Notes under the pieces: model-generated | Database searches by the model: none | What the model saw: only the letters and a program-made list of their open reading frames with translations | What the model was told of the DNA's origin: nothing | Assembly: GCA_017860765.1 (NCBI GenBank) | Contig: JAGDMY010000011.1 | Coordinates: 1-12,602, forward strand | From: Chloroflexota bacterium | GTDB taxonomy: Bacteria > Chloroflexota > Dehalococcoidia > Dehalococcoidales > UBA3254 | Length of the DNA: 12,602 nt | Reading direction: 5' to 3' | Shown here: positions 1 through 7,345 of the stretch, piece by piece | How the letters are laid out: every line of letters starts with the position of its first letter | Numbering within the stretch: position 1 is the stretch's first letter | Made by a program: the position numbers and the translations under genes

Positions 1-52
1 TCAAGGGGCTGATATCCACGGGTAAATTTGGAAAAGGGCCCTGTGGAAAGTG

Positions 53-61
53 TGCTAAAAT
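53..61 (+). promoter_or_regulatory. Candidate extended -10 element for the marC-like gene
   Basis: The sequence reads TG, one base, then TAAAAT, which resembles an extended -10 element (TGnTATAAT). The hexamer ends 7 bases before the ATG at 69, so transcription would begin at or next to the start codon. There is no ribosome binding site at normal spacing; the nearest purine run (GGAAAG, about 45-50) is 18 bases away. No well-spaced -35 is visible. Inferred from position and sequence only. Confidence 0.35.
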
Positions 62-68
62 AATAATT

Positions 69-677
69 ATGGTTTCCCACTCTATCTGGCAGTCCTTGGT
101 GCTGACTTTCGTGCCCCTTTTCGTGGTCATCGACGCGGTGGGGAACCTTCCTTTTGTGATTTCCCTGAGTGAGGAGATGTCCCGCAGGGAACGCTCACGG
201 ATGATCCGCAACGCAGTTATCACCGCCACTGTAGTGGGTTTCTTTTTCCTCTTTTTGGGCCAGCTGATTCTCAATGCCATGGGCATCTCAGTTGGCTCTT
301 TTGCCGTCGGCGGCGGAATTATCCTGCTGGTCCTCTCGATAAACTATATGATAGGCGGCAGGTTTGTGGATGTCATCCAAGAAGAAATGGTCGCTGTAGT
401 GCCGATCGGCACTCCTTTAACGGTTGGTCCGGCCACGGTTACCACACTTCTGCTGCTGGCCACCCAGTTCCCCATCTATTATGTGGTGATCTCTTTCGTT
501 CTGAATATCCTGATAGTCTGGGTAATCTTTTTAGCCAGCAATTATATTCTGCGTTTCCTGGGGCGGGGAGGCATCCGGGCCATATCCAAGATTGCCACCT
601 TACTTCTGGCCGCTATCGCGGTTAACATGGTCATCAAGGGCTTAAGCCTGCTGGGGGTTTTGCCGGCTGCGGTTTGA
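69..677 (+). CDS. MarC-family (UPF0056) integral membrane protein
   Basis: A 202-residue, very hydrophobic protein with about six predicted membrane segments, roughly residues 8-28, 47-67, 70-90, 112-131, 135-157 and 178-200. It shows the two family signatures: an N-terminal F-x4-D-x2-G-N-L-P stretch (D22, G25 to P28) and a central P-I-G-T-P-L-T-x-G-P-A-T segment at residues 112-123. The length matches the family, so it appears complete. MarC was once linked to multiple antibiotic resistance, but that was withdrawn and the transport function, if any, is unknown. The start at 69 gives the usual MarC N-terminus but lacks a Shine-Dalgarno sequence, so translation may be leaderless. The gene converges on the M16 peptidase with 9 bases between stop codons. 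The family call is firm; the function is not known. Confidence 0.9.
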   Translation: MVSHSIWQSLVLTFVPLFVVIDAVGNLPFVISLSEEMSRRERSRMIRNAVITATVVGFFFLFLGQLILNAMGISVGSFAVGGGIILLVLSINYMIGGRFVDVIQEEMVAVVPIGTPLTVGPATVTTLLLLATQFPIYYVVISFVLNILIVWVIFLASNYILRFLGRGGIRAISKIATLLLAAIAVNMVIKGLSLLGVLPAAV

Positions 678-686
678 TCCCTTGAC

Positions 687-1952
687 CTATTCTATCTGGA
701 GCATCTGTTGCAGGGGCTGGGTATCGGAGATGGGGCCAACGACTGCCAGCCGGGCTTTTTTTACATCGATCAGGCCCCGGGCAATCTCCTGCAGCTGTTC
801 GGCAGAAATGGAGTCAATTATAGAGATCACTTCGTCCAGGGTAAGAATGCGGTTGGTAAGGGTTTCCTGCCCGCCCAGCCACCCCGCGACATTGCGGCTG
901 TCCTCCATCCGCAGCACCAGGCGGCCCTTGGAGATTTCCCTGGCCTTCCGCATTTCGCCTTCCGGAATAGGTTCTTTGAGCAGCTCCAGCTGGTCCAGAA
1001 TAGCCCGGACGGCCCGCTTTAAATTGGCCGGTTCGACGCTGGCCGAGACCGCCAGAGATCCCGAATCCAGGTAATGCTCGACGTAGCTGCTGATGCTATA
1101 GGCCAGCCCGAGCTTGTCGCGAATTTCGCCGAACAGGCGGCTGCTCATACCTTCGCCGAGAACTACATTAAGCAGGTCCAGCGGAAAGCGCTGTGGATGG
1201 GATAGGGAAATCCCGGGCAGGGCCAGACAGAGGTGGGCCTGTTCGGTATCCCGCTTCTCAATCTTCAACCTTTCGCCATCCAGAGGCTGATATGCCAGGT
1301 AGCCAGACGGCGAAGCGGGATTGGCCCAGCCACCCAGCAGGCGCTGGACATCTTCCAGGACGTCTTCATGCCGGGCACTGCCCGTCACGGTGATCACCGT
1401 ATTCCCGGGTGTATACCTGGAGCCCAGATAATTCAAAAGAGCCTGACGGTCGATTCCGGCGACTGACTCTCTGGTTCCGGCTATATCCCGTCCCAGTGGA
1501 TGGCGGGGCCAGAGCAGCTCATCGATCAACAGGCTGACCGCCTGGGATGGGGAGTCTTTGCACATATTAATTTCATCGATGATGACCTGCCGTTCTTTCT
1601 CAATATCTTCGGACTTGAAACTGGAATGGAGCAGCATGTCCACCAGTACCTCGGCAGCGCCCCGGAAATGCTCCCTGGCCACTTTGCACCAGAAAAAGGT
1701 CAGCTCCTTATCTGTAGCCCCGTTGAGAATACCGCCGACGCCCTCAATAGCTTCAGAGATATCCTTCGGGGTAGGGCGTTTTTCTGTGCCGCGGAAACAA
1801 AGGTGCTCAATAAAATGGGCGGTCCCAGCCTCCGCTTCAGTCTCATAACGGGACCCAATACCTACAAAAATGGCAACACAAACTGAGTGAGTGGAAGGCA
1901 TGTGACCGGTAAGGATACGCAGGCCATTAGCCAGAGTGGTCTTCTGGTACAA
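687..1952 (-). CDS. M16 family zinc metallopeptidase (processing peptidase-like)
   Basis: A 421-residue soluble protein of the pitrilysin/mitochondrial processing peptidase clan. The inverted zinc motif H-x2-E-H is present as H46-F-I-E49-H50. The third ligand is E127, exactly 76 residues after H50 as in processing peptidases, so the active site looks intact. The C-terminal half keeps the family segment around G-x-G-M-S-S-R-L-F with R-x-K-x-G-L-A-Y. The size fits a one-chain bacterial M16B enzyme with two M16 domains. The start is a TTG at 1950-1952: an in-frame TAA lies two codons upstream (1956-1958), a purine-rich site (GGAAAGGGG) sits 6 bases before it, and the first ATG would cut off the N-terminal strand. 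The gene lies 56 bases downstream of the oxidoreductase on the same strand and may be cotranscribed. The natural substrate is unknown. Confidence 0.93.
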   Translation of the reverse strand: MYQKTTLANGLRILTGHMPSTHSVCVAIFVGIGSRYETEAEAGTAHFIEHLCFRGTEKRPTPKDISEAIEGVGGILNGATDKELTFFWCKVAREHFRGAAEVLVDMLLHSSFKSEDIEKERQVIIDEINMCKDSPSQAVSLLIDELLWPRHPLGRDIAGTRESVAGIDRQALLNYLGSRYTPGNTVITVTGSARHEDVLEDVQRLLGGWANPASPSGYLAYQPLDGERLKIEKRDTEQAHLCLALPGISLSHPQRFPLDLLNVVLGEGMSSRLFGEIRDKLGLAYSISSYVEHYLDSGSLAVSASVEPANLKRAVRAILDQLELLKEPIPEGEMRKAREISKGRLVLRMEDSRNVAGWLGGQETLTNRILTLDEVISIIDSISAEQLQEIARGLIDVKKARLAVVGPISDTQPLQQMLQIE

Positions 1953-1958
1953 GGTTTA

Positions 1959-1967
1959 CCCCTTTCC
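1959..1967 (-). promoter_or_regulatory. Ribosome binding site deciding a TTG start for the M16 peptidase
   Basis: On the minus strand this reads GGAAAGGGG, 6 bases before the TTG at 1952. With the in-frame TAA just upstream at 1956-1958, no earlier start is possible, which supports TTG as the initiation codon. Confidence 0.65.
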
Positions 1968-2008
1968 GGGCTTATATAGACAATTTTAGGTTATCCAGGA
2001 TAGAGGTG

Positions 2009-4252
2009 TCAAACCGCCTTATACACCTTACATAACAGGGCCCGGCTTTGCCATCCCCCGGTCAGGGGATCAAGAGTATCGGGCTCGTCCAGACAGAGCA
2101 CGTTGGCGTTTGATTCGAAAACTCCGTGGAGCGAGGGTTCCCCGGCCGGCATCTCAGGAAACCACCAGCTGGCCTGGCAATTGACTATCCCCTGCGGAAT
2201 GCGGTCAGTGACCCTGGCACGCTGCTTGATGCGGCCCCGCCGGGTCTCGATGAAGACCCATTCCCCATCCTGGATGCCAAGCTTTTGGGCATCACCGGTA
2301 TTGATTTCCGTCCAGGGATCGGGGTATTTTTCCCTCATGCCCATGCCGTAGTGCCTGAACTCCGAATGGTGCTGGGGCATAAAACGGCCGCCGGTATTCA
2401 GGATAAGGGGGTACTCTCGAGCTACTTCGGGGGTCCGGAGGGGGCTCTCAGCCGGCTCTTCGTAATACGGCAGCGGGTCATAACCCAGTTTTTCCAGGAT
2501 CGTAGAATACAACTCGAATTTCCGTGAAGGAGTCGCAAACCCGCCGAACTTTTCATATTTCTTCTCTATCGGCGGGTTCATCAGGGCTCCCATCTCAATA
2601 ACTTCATCATAGGTCAGGCCCATCGGCTTTACCCGGTCCGCTATCATTTCTTCGGAATTTTTCCAGGGCCAGTATTCCTCCTGACCCAGCCGCCGACCAA
2701 GCTCCCGCCAGAAATAGAGGTCCTCCCGGCGTTCACCCAGAGGATCGATGGCCTTCTCTCCACAGACCGCAAAATCGGCAAAGTCCTCGATGGTATCGAT
2801 ATAAGCTCTCTCCATCCAGCTCGCCACCGGCAGGACATAATCAGCCATTAGGGCTGAGGGAGTCATCCAGTATTCCAGCACCACATACATCTCCAGATTG
2901 GGGCTCTTCAGGGCCTCGTGGACCAGTTTGGTGTTGGCAGCCCAGAGCATGGGGTTGCTCTCCCAGCTTATCAGGGCGGTGATCGGATAAGGCTGGCGGG
3001 AGAGTATAGCCCGCCACAGCAAGGGAGCGCTGGCCCCCATCCGGTGGATAGCAGGCGCGGGAACACCGTAGAATTTTTCATAAGGAACGGATGTCAGCTC
3101 GTATCCCGGATAGGTCATCAGCTTAAAGCGGTCGGCCCCCAGCTGCTTCTTCCGCTGCTCCAGCGGGAGCTTGTCCCGCAATTCCAGCATCGAATCCCGT
3201 ATAAAGCTGCCCTTCTCATTTTTAGGACCGATACCTGGCTGCATGCTGCCGCCGAGGATGTCAATATTGCCTGTCAGCGCCTGACAGATAGCGCAGGCCT
3301 GCTCGGTGCGGGTCCCATTATAGCCAATCTGGTCTGGCGCCAGACCGCCGATAATCCAGGCTGGCCTGGTAGTGGCGTACAAGCGGGCAGAGTCGACGAT
3401 CTGCTCCACAGTCAACCCCGTTATCCGGGCCACCTTCTCAGGCGGATATTCTTCGACCCTTTTCGCCAGTTTATCGAAACCCAGCGTCCATTTACTGACA
3501 AATTCTCTATCATACAGCCCCTGGCTGATAATCACGTTGGCCCAGCCCAGGGCCAGGGCCGTATCCGTACCCGGCCGGAGCCTCAGGTGAAAATCAGCCA
3601 TTTCGGCGAATTTAGTAGACCGGGGATCCACCACAACCATCTTGAGGGGCCCGGCGCGACGGCGCTCCAGCATCCAGGCAGAAGCCCTTTGAATCGACTC
3701 AGTGGGGCTGTTGCCCCAGATTACCAGGCAATTAGTCTTCTCGATGGAAGCCTTTTTGGGCGTCATAGCCTTGTCGCAAACGCGCCAGCCGGCGATGGCC
3801 TGGCCCAGGGAATAGCGGTTCAGCGCGCAGGTCACGCCCGGATGGAAGGCGTTGTGGGGATTGCCGAACAAATTGCAGAAACGCGACCGCATCCAAAAAA
3901 GGGCTCCCCGCACCGTCCCCTCGGTCGAGGCCAGTGTTTCCGGACCGTATTGCGCTTTGAGAGAGCCCAGTTTGACGGCTATTTCGTCCATGGCCTGTTC
4001 CCAGGTAATGCGCTGCCATCTGTTCTGCCCGCGTTCCCCAGTCCTCTTCAAGGGGTATTTCAACTGCTCCGGATGGTTCAGCCACCTCCAGGCATACCGG
4101 GGCCGCTCACAGATGAATCCCCGGCTGATGGGATGGTCTTTATTGCCGTCTATCTTGAGGATTTTGCCGTCTTTGACATACACCAGCACCCCGCAGTTGC
4201 CGGCGCAAAAGGTGCAGATGCACCGCTTAATTTGAGTCCCCAAATCAGCCAT
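2009..4252 (-). CDS. Molybdopterin (bis-MGD) oxidoreductase, large subunit, substrate unknown
   Basis: A 747-residue protein of the DMSO reductase/CISM superfamily. A 4Fe-4S motif occupies the N-terminus: C13-x2-C16-x3-C20-x27-C48. The molybdopterin oxidoreductase core follows, with a G-V-T-C segment whose C142 sits where the protein ligand to Mo or W is expected. The C-terminal dinucleotide-binding domain starts near residue 620 (P-L-I-L-N-T-G-G-R). There is no Tat signal (the Fe-S motif starts by residue 13), so it should be cytoplasmic. No ferredoxin-like or membrane-anchor subunit is adjacent. A strong AAGGAGGGG site precedes the ATG. By general look, especially the C-terminal end, it resembles the acetylene hydratase/thiosulfate-polysulfide reductase side of the family. 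However, the Asp next to the second cluster cysteine in acetylene hydratase is Ala17 here. Substrate and electron partner cannot be assigned. Confidence 0.92.
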   Translation of the reverse strand: MADLGTQIKRCICTFCAGNCGVLVYVKDGKILKIDGNKDHPISRGFICERPRYAWRWLNHPEQLKYPLKRTGERGQNRWQRITWEQAMDEIAVKLGSLKAQYGPETLASTEGTVRGALFWMRSRFCNLFGNPHNAFHPGVTCALNRYSLGQAIAGWRVCDKAMTPKKASIEKTNCLVIWGNSPTESIQRASAWMLERRRAGPLKMVVVDPRSTKFAEMADFHLRLRPGTDTALALGWANVIISQGLYDREFVSKWTLGFDKLAKRVEEYPPEKVARITGLTVEQIVDSARLYATTRPAWIIGGLAPDQIGYNGTRTEQACAICQALTGNIDILGGSMQPGIGPKNEKGSFIRDSMLELRDKLPLEQRKKQLGADRFKLMTYPGYELTSVPYEKFYGVPAPAIHRMGASAPLLWRAILSRQPYPITALISWESNPMLWAANTKLVHEALKSPNLEMYVVLEYWMTPSALMADYVLPVASWMERAYIDTIEDFADFAVCGEKAIDPLGERREDLYFWRELGRRLGQEEYWPWKNSEEMIADRVKPMGLTYDEVIEMGALMNPPIEKKYEKFGGFATPSRKFELYSTILEKLGYDPLPYYEEPAESPLRTPEVAREYPLILNTGGRFMPQHHSEFRHYGMGMREKYPDPWTEINTGDAQKLGIQDGEWVFIETRRGRIKQRARVTDRIPQGIVNCQASWWFPEMPAGEPSLHGVFESNANVLCLDEPDTLDPLTGGWQSRALLCKVYKAV

Positions 4253-4288
4253 TGGTTCCCCTCCTTGTGAAAACGAGTCCCACCCAAT

Positions 4289-4318
4289 ATGATATCTCTT
4301 AAGCTAACCCCTGCTCAA
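4289..4318 (-). promoter_or_regulatory. Candidate promoter of the molybdopterin oxidoreductase
   Basis: Read on the minus strand, TTGAGC (4313-4318) and TATCAT (4289-4294) are separated by 18 bases. The -35 keeps TTGA, and the -10 resembles TATAAT. Transcription would start near 4282, giving a leader of about 30 bases with a strong ribosome binding site. The -35 lies inside one arm of the inverted repeat at 4313-4336. Confidence 0.4.
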
Positions 4319-4336
4319 ATCAGCTTCGATTTGAGC
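4313..4336. repeat. Perfect 9-bp inverted repeat, operator-like
   Basis: GCTCAAATC (4313-4321) and GATTTGAGC (4328-4336) are exact reverse complements around a 6-base centre. The repeat lies in the divergent region between the oxidoreductase and the hydrolase. Neither strand has a T-run after it, so it is unlikely to be a terminator. It overlaps the candidate -35 of the oxidoreductase, a good place for a repressor or activator site. A regulatory role is inference. Confidence 0.6.
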
Positions 4337-4405
4337 CGCAGTTCCCTGATGCTTTAAAATATCTCTAAACGTCGACAATCTGCTGGGGGAGTGATGACAC
4401 TTGAG

Positions 4406-4435
4406 TTGTATCTCCCCGGCGTAATAGTTTAGAAT
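4406..4435 (+). promoter_or_regulatory. Possible promoter of the hydrolase-epimerase pair
   Basis: TTGTAT (4406-4411), an 18-base spacer and TAGAAT (4430-4435) give five of six matches at -10 but only TTG at -35. An alternative -35, TTGAGT at 4401, would pair with TAATAG at 4422 at a shorter spacing. The location upstream of the hydrolase start is suitable; the exact elements are uncertain. Confidence 0.3.
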
Positions 4436-4467
4436 TTGAATATCGAGATTTCGGAAGGGACGGTGCT

Positions 4468-5229
4468 ATGATAAAAGATGCCAACCTGGCTGTCGACAGC
4501 CTGACTATTGTGGGGCAGCTATACTGGCCTGAAGATATGGACCCGCCCTATCCGGCAGTTATTCTCTGCCATGGTATTCCCTCCGGGCTGGTAGACCCTA
4601 CTGATGGAGGCTATCCGCTTCTGGCCAAGACTATTTCCGAGGAAGGCTTTGCCGTTTATACCTTCCGTTTCCGCGGCACGGGCGCCAGCCAGGGCAACCT
4701 TGATATCGTAGGTTGGACCCACGACCTGAAGGCGGTTATAGATTATCTGTGGGGGCTGCCGGAGATAGACCACGGACGCCTATCCCTGGTCGGGTTTAGC
4801 GCCGGGGCCAGTGTCTCGATATACGTGGCTGCCCAGGACAAAAGAGTTTCCTCGATCATTGCCTGTGCCGCACCGGCTAACTTTAATGCCATCAGCGAGC
4901 CAGGCAAGTCCCAGCTCACCCTAGACTACTTTCGGAAAATCGGGATCATCAGGGATCCGGACTTCCCGCCGTCTGTCGCAGAATGGCTGAATGGTTTTCG
5001 CAGGATTAACGCGCTGCATAGCGTGGCAGATATCGCCCCCCGCCCGCTGCTGCTGCTGCATGCCAAAGGAGATGCCGTAGTACCAGTTAGCAACGCCGAG
5101 AAGCTCTATGAAGCAGCCGGTGAACCAAAACAGATCATCATCGTCGAGGGGACAGAGCACCGCCTGCGCCGTGACGAGCTGGCAGTAGATACCATTATCA
5201 GCTGGTTGAAGGCACGTTCCAAGAGTTAG
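4468..5229 (+). CDS. Alpha/beta hydrolase (serine hydrolase of the S33/dienelactone-like type)
   Basis: A 253-residue cytoplasmic protein with a complete alpha/beta hydrolase catalytic set. The nucleophile elbow is G-F-S-A-G with S111, the acid is D202 in a G-D-A-V-V-P-V segment, and the histidine is H231 in T-E-H-R-L. The oxyanion-side H35-G36 follows strand beta-3. The R-G-x-G-x-S-x-G segment before the elbow is common in the CocE/YqkD-like and S33 peptidase-like subgroups. The ATG is preceded by GGAAGGGA at good spacing. The gene is followed after 33 bases by the epimerase on the same strand, probably one transcript. No signal peptide or lid insertion is obvious. It is probably an esterase, thioesterase or peptidase; the substrate cannot be read from the sequence. 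Confidence 0.88.
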   Translation: MIKDANLAVDSLTIVGQLYWPEDMDPPYPAVILCHGIPSGLVDPTDGGYPLLAKTISEEGFAVYTFRFRGTGASQGNLDIVGWTHDLKAVIDYLWGLPEIDHGRLSLVGFSAGASVSIYVAAQDKRVSSIIACAAPANFNAISEPGKSQLTLDYFRKIGIIRDPDFPPSVAEWLNGFRRINALHSVADIAPRPLLLLHAKGDAVVPVSNAEKLYEAAGEPKQIIIVEGTEHRLRRDELAVDTIISWLKARSKS

Positions 5230-5262
5230 GAGAGGCTTCTCCACAATCAGGGAGATAAGACC

Positions 5263-6189
5263 ATGAAAGTATTAGTCACGGGGGGGGCCGGGTTTATAGG
5301 GTCCCATCTGGTCGATGGGCTGATCCAGGCAGGTGACCAGGCGGTGGTAGTCGATGATCTTTCCAGCGGATCGCTGCGCTACTTAAATCGCAGCGCCAAA
5401 TTTTACCAGATGGACATCGGCTCACCCGAATTAAAAGACCTGTTCGAAATTGAAAAACCGGAATCGGTCGTCCATCTGGCAGCTCAGATTTCCGTTACCA
5501 GGTCAGTCCAGGACCCGCTATACGACGCCAGGGTTAATATCCTCGGCAGCCTGAACCTGATCTCTAATTGTGTCAATCATAAGATCGCCAAAGTGGTCTA
5601 CGCTTCCTCCTGTGCAATATACGGCCTCCCGCAAAATTGCCCTTTGGACGAAAACCACGAGATCAACCCGCTGTCTCCTTACGGGGTGTCCAAGCACACC
5701 GTGGAGCATTATTTAGCCACCCGCTATCATCTGAATGGGCTTTCCTATGTGGTATTAAGGTATGCCAATGTTTACGGTCCGAGACAGAACCCTTTCGGTG
5801 AAGGAGGGGTAGTGGCAATTTTCTCCCAACAGATGCTTTCCGGTAAACAGCCCACTATCTTTGGTCGGGGGGATAAGACCCGGGATTACGTTTACGTAAG
5901 TGATGTGGTCCGGGCTAATATGCTGGCTTTAAAATCAAAGGTGACCGGCATTTTTAATGTGAGCACCGGGCTGGAAACCCCGGACCAGACCATTTTCGAT
6001 CTGGTAAAAAAGGAATGCCGCTACCAGGGTCAGCCGGTTTACGCCCCTGAGAGGCCCGGAGAAATAAAAAGAATTTTCCTCTCTTTTCAAAAAGCGGAAA
6101 AAGCCCTCAACTGGAAGCCACAGATAAACCTGAAAGATGGCATCGCCAGGGCCGTGGCGTTCTATCGCGAAGAACCTCTAAATCCTTAA
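5263..6189 (+). CDS. NAD-dependent sugar-nucleotide epimerase (UDP-glucose 4-epimerase-like)
   Basis: A 308-residue extended short-chain dehydrogenase of the GalE type. The Rossmann motif G-G-A-G-F-I-G is at residues 7-13, followed by acidic D31-D32, which favours NAD over NADP. The catalytic set is S116 (in S-S-C-A-I-Y-G), Y140 and K144 (Y-G-V-S-K). The L-R-Y-x-N-V-Y-G-P-R-Q and P-G-E-I-K-R segments are typical of UDP-sugar epimerases. It probably interconverts UDP-glucose and UDP-galactose, or the N-acetyl or uronic acid forms, for cell-surface glycans; the exact sugar cannot be fixed. The ribosome binding site (GGGAG) is well placed. An 8-base G run at 5280-5287 covers codons 6-8. The gene ends 6 bases from the convergent glpX. 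Confidence 0.88.
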   Translation: MKVLVTGGAGFIGSHLVDGLIQAGDQAVVVDDLSSGSLRYLNRSAKFYQMDIGSPELKDLFEIEKPESVVHLAAQISVTRSVQDPLYDARVNILGSLNLISNCVNHKIAKVVYASSCAIYGLPQNCPLDENHEINPLSPYGVSKHTVEHYLATRYHLNGLSYVVLRYANVYGPRQNPFGEGGVVAIFSQQMLSGKQPTIFGRGDKTRDYVYVSDVVRANMLALKSKVTGIFNVSTGLETPDQTIFDLVKKECRYQGQPVYAPERPGEIKRIFLSFQKAEKALNWKPQINLKDGIARAVAFYREEPLNP

Positions 6190-6195
6190 AGGGAG

Positions 6196-7197
6196 TCAAT
6201 GAAGTTCGAAAGAACTCAGTTTATCCAGGCGCTGGAAATTATGCCAGGAATCTATCCAGCGCAGGGTGCCGGATAGACAGCGCATGGCCAGAGATTGGGT
6301 CTGGGCACCACCGCTAAAATAGCGTACTCCCTTAAGCAGCTCTCCGCTGCTTACACCGGTAGCCGAAAAATAGACGTCGTCGCTGTCAATCAGGTCATCT
6401 ATGGTATAGACTTTTTCTACGTCTACCCCGGCCTTTATAGCGGCCTGCCTTTCATCCTCGTTGCGAGGCCAGGCCTTGCATTGAATGCCTCCCCCGATAC
6501 ACTGGATAGCCGCTGCCGAAAGGACCCCTTCGGGAGTGCCCCCGATGCCCATCAGGGCATCCACCTCTCTGTTTGGCAGAGCTGCCTCGATGCTGGCCGC
6601 CACATCTCCATCTGAAATCAATTTGACCCGCGCCCCGGCCGTTCTGATCTCCTCTATCAACTGCTCATGGCGTGGTCTATCCAGGACTACTACTGTCAAC
6701 TCTGACAGCTTTCTCTTCTTGGCCCTGGCGATGTTCTTGAGGTTTTCAGAAACCGGGGCATTGATATCGATGCTATTTTTAGCCTCTATTCCGGTCACAA
6801 TTTTGTTCATGTAGACGAACTCGCGCGGGCAATGCATCGTTCCCCTGGTACAGAGAGCCACTGTCGAGATCGCTCCCGGCAGTCCTCTGGCCACCAGGGT
6901 GGTACCATCTACAGGGTCAACGGCGATATCCACTTTCAGGTCGGAGCCGTCTCCGATCTTCTCCCCGATGAATAACATGGGAGCATGGTCTTTTTCTCCT
7001 TCACCAATGACAACCACCCCATCCATTCTGATGCTACCCAGGACAGAGCGCATGGCCCCTACCGCAGCCCCATCTACCAGATTTTTGTTGCCCAGGCCAA
7101 GGTAGCGTGCCGCCGCCATTGCCGCCGCCTCGGTAACGCGGACCAATTCCATGGCTATATTACGTTCGATTTTGCGTTCAGATGCCTTCTTTTCCAT
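6196..7197 (-). CDS. glpX: Fructose-1,6-bisphosphatase, class II (GlpX)
   Basis: A 333-residue protein, close to the roughly 336 of E. coli GlpX. It hydrolyses fructose 1,6-bisphosphate to fructose 6-phosphate in gluconeogenesis, with metal dependence. The metal-binding set is visible: D42 in L-V-D-G-A-A, the G-E-G-E-K-D loop at residues 65-70, and V-D-P-V-D-G-T-T with D94 and D97. A G-G-T-P-E-G-V segment lies in the second half, as in the family. The ATG follows an AGGTGAGG site. The gene is transcribed away from ispG from a promoter within 60 bases of its start. In some lineages (notably cyanobacteria) GlpX enzymes also act on sedoheptulose 1,7-bisphosphate, which cannot be judged here. Confidence 0.95.
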   Translation of the reverse strand: MEKKASERKIERNIAMELVRVTEAAAMAAARYLGLGNKNLVDGAAVGAMRSVLGSIRMDGVVVIGEGEKDHAPMLFIGEKIGDGSDLKVDIAVDPVDGTTLVARGLPGAISTVALCTRGTMHCPREFVYMNKIVTGIEAKNSIDINAPVSENLKNIARAKKRKLSELTVVVLDRPRHEQLIEEIRTAGARVKLISDGDVAASIEAALPNREVDALMGIGGTPEGVLSAAAIQCIGGGIQCKAWPRNEDERQAAIKAGVDVEKVYTIDDLIDSDDVYFSATGVSSGELLKGVRYFSGGAQTQSLAMRCLSGTLRWIDSWHNFQRLDKLSSFELH

Positions 7198-7225
7198 TAC
7201 AACCTCACCTTGAGTTATTCACCCA

Positions 7226-7254
7226 AGTATAGTATAAGAAAAAATCAAAATCAA
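7226..7254 (-). promoter_or_regulatory. Promoter of glpX
   Basis: On the minus strand TTGATT (7249-7254) and TATACT (7226-7231) are separated by exactly 17 bases, matching four and five of six consensus positions. An overlapping second TATACT lies 5 bases upstream. The start site would be near 7219, leaving about 22 bases of leader that contain the ribosome binding site. Confidence 0.6.
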
Positions 7255-7307
7255 TTCTCGGCTAACCGATCCGGCGCTTTGCCCGCGAAATGAAAAAGGG
7301 AATCAAC

Positions 7308-7336
7308 TTGCATCTGCCTGCCCCGCACCTTATTAT
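7308..7336 (+). promoter_or_regulatory. Promoter placed directly against the ispG start codon
   Basis: TTGCAT (7308-7313), a 17-base spacer and TATTAT (7331-7336) form a plausible sigma-70-type promoter. The -10 ends 9 bases before the GTG at 7346, so the transcript would start within about three bases of the start codon. No ribosome binding site lies between, consistent with a leaderless message. Confidence 0.5.
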
Positions 7337-7345
7337 TTAACCAGA

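Noticed and set aside
2009..4252. Specific assignment as acetylene hydratase
   Set aside because: The general resemblance and Cys ligand fit, but the Asp that follows the second cluster cysteine in acetylene hydratase is replaced by Ala17, so the specific activity is not claimed.
2918..4270. Long open frame (about 450 codons) on the plus strand opposite the oxidoreductase gene
   Set aside because: It is antisense to a gene with clear catalytic motifs, its translation has no recognisable domain and it lacks a ribosome binding site; it is a by-product of GC-rich codon use.
4386..4417. GGGGAG / CTCCCC inverted repeat upstream of the hydrolase
   Set aside because: Only 6 bp with a 20-base centre; it is easily expected by chance, unlike the nearby 9-bp palindrome.
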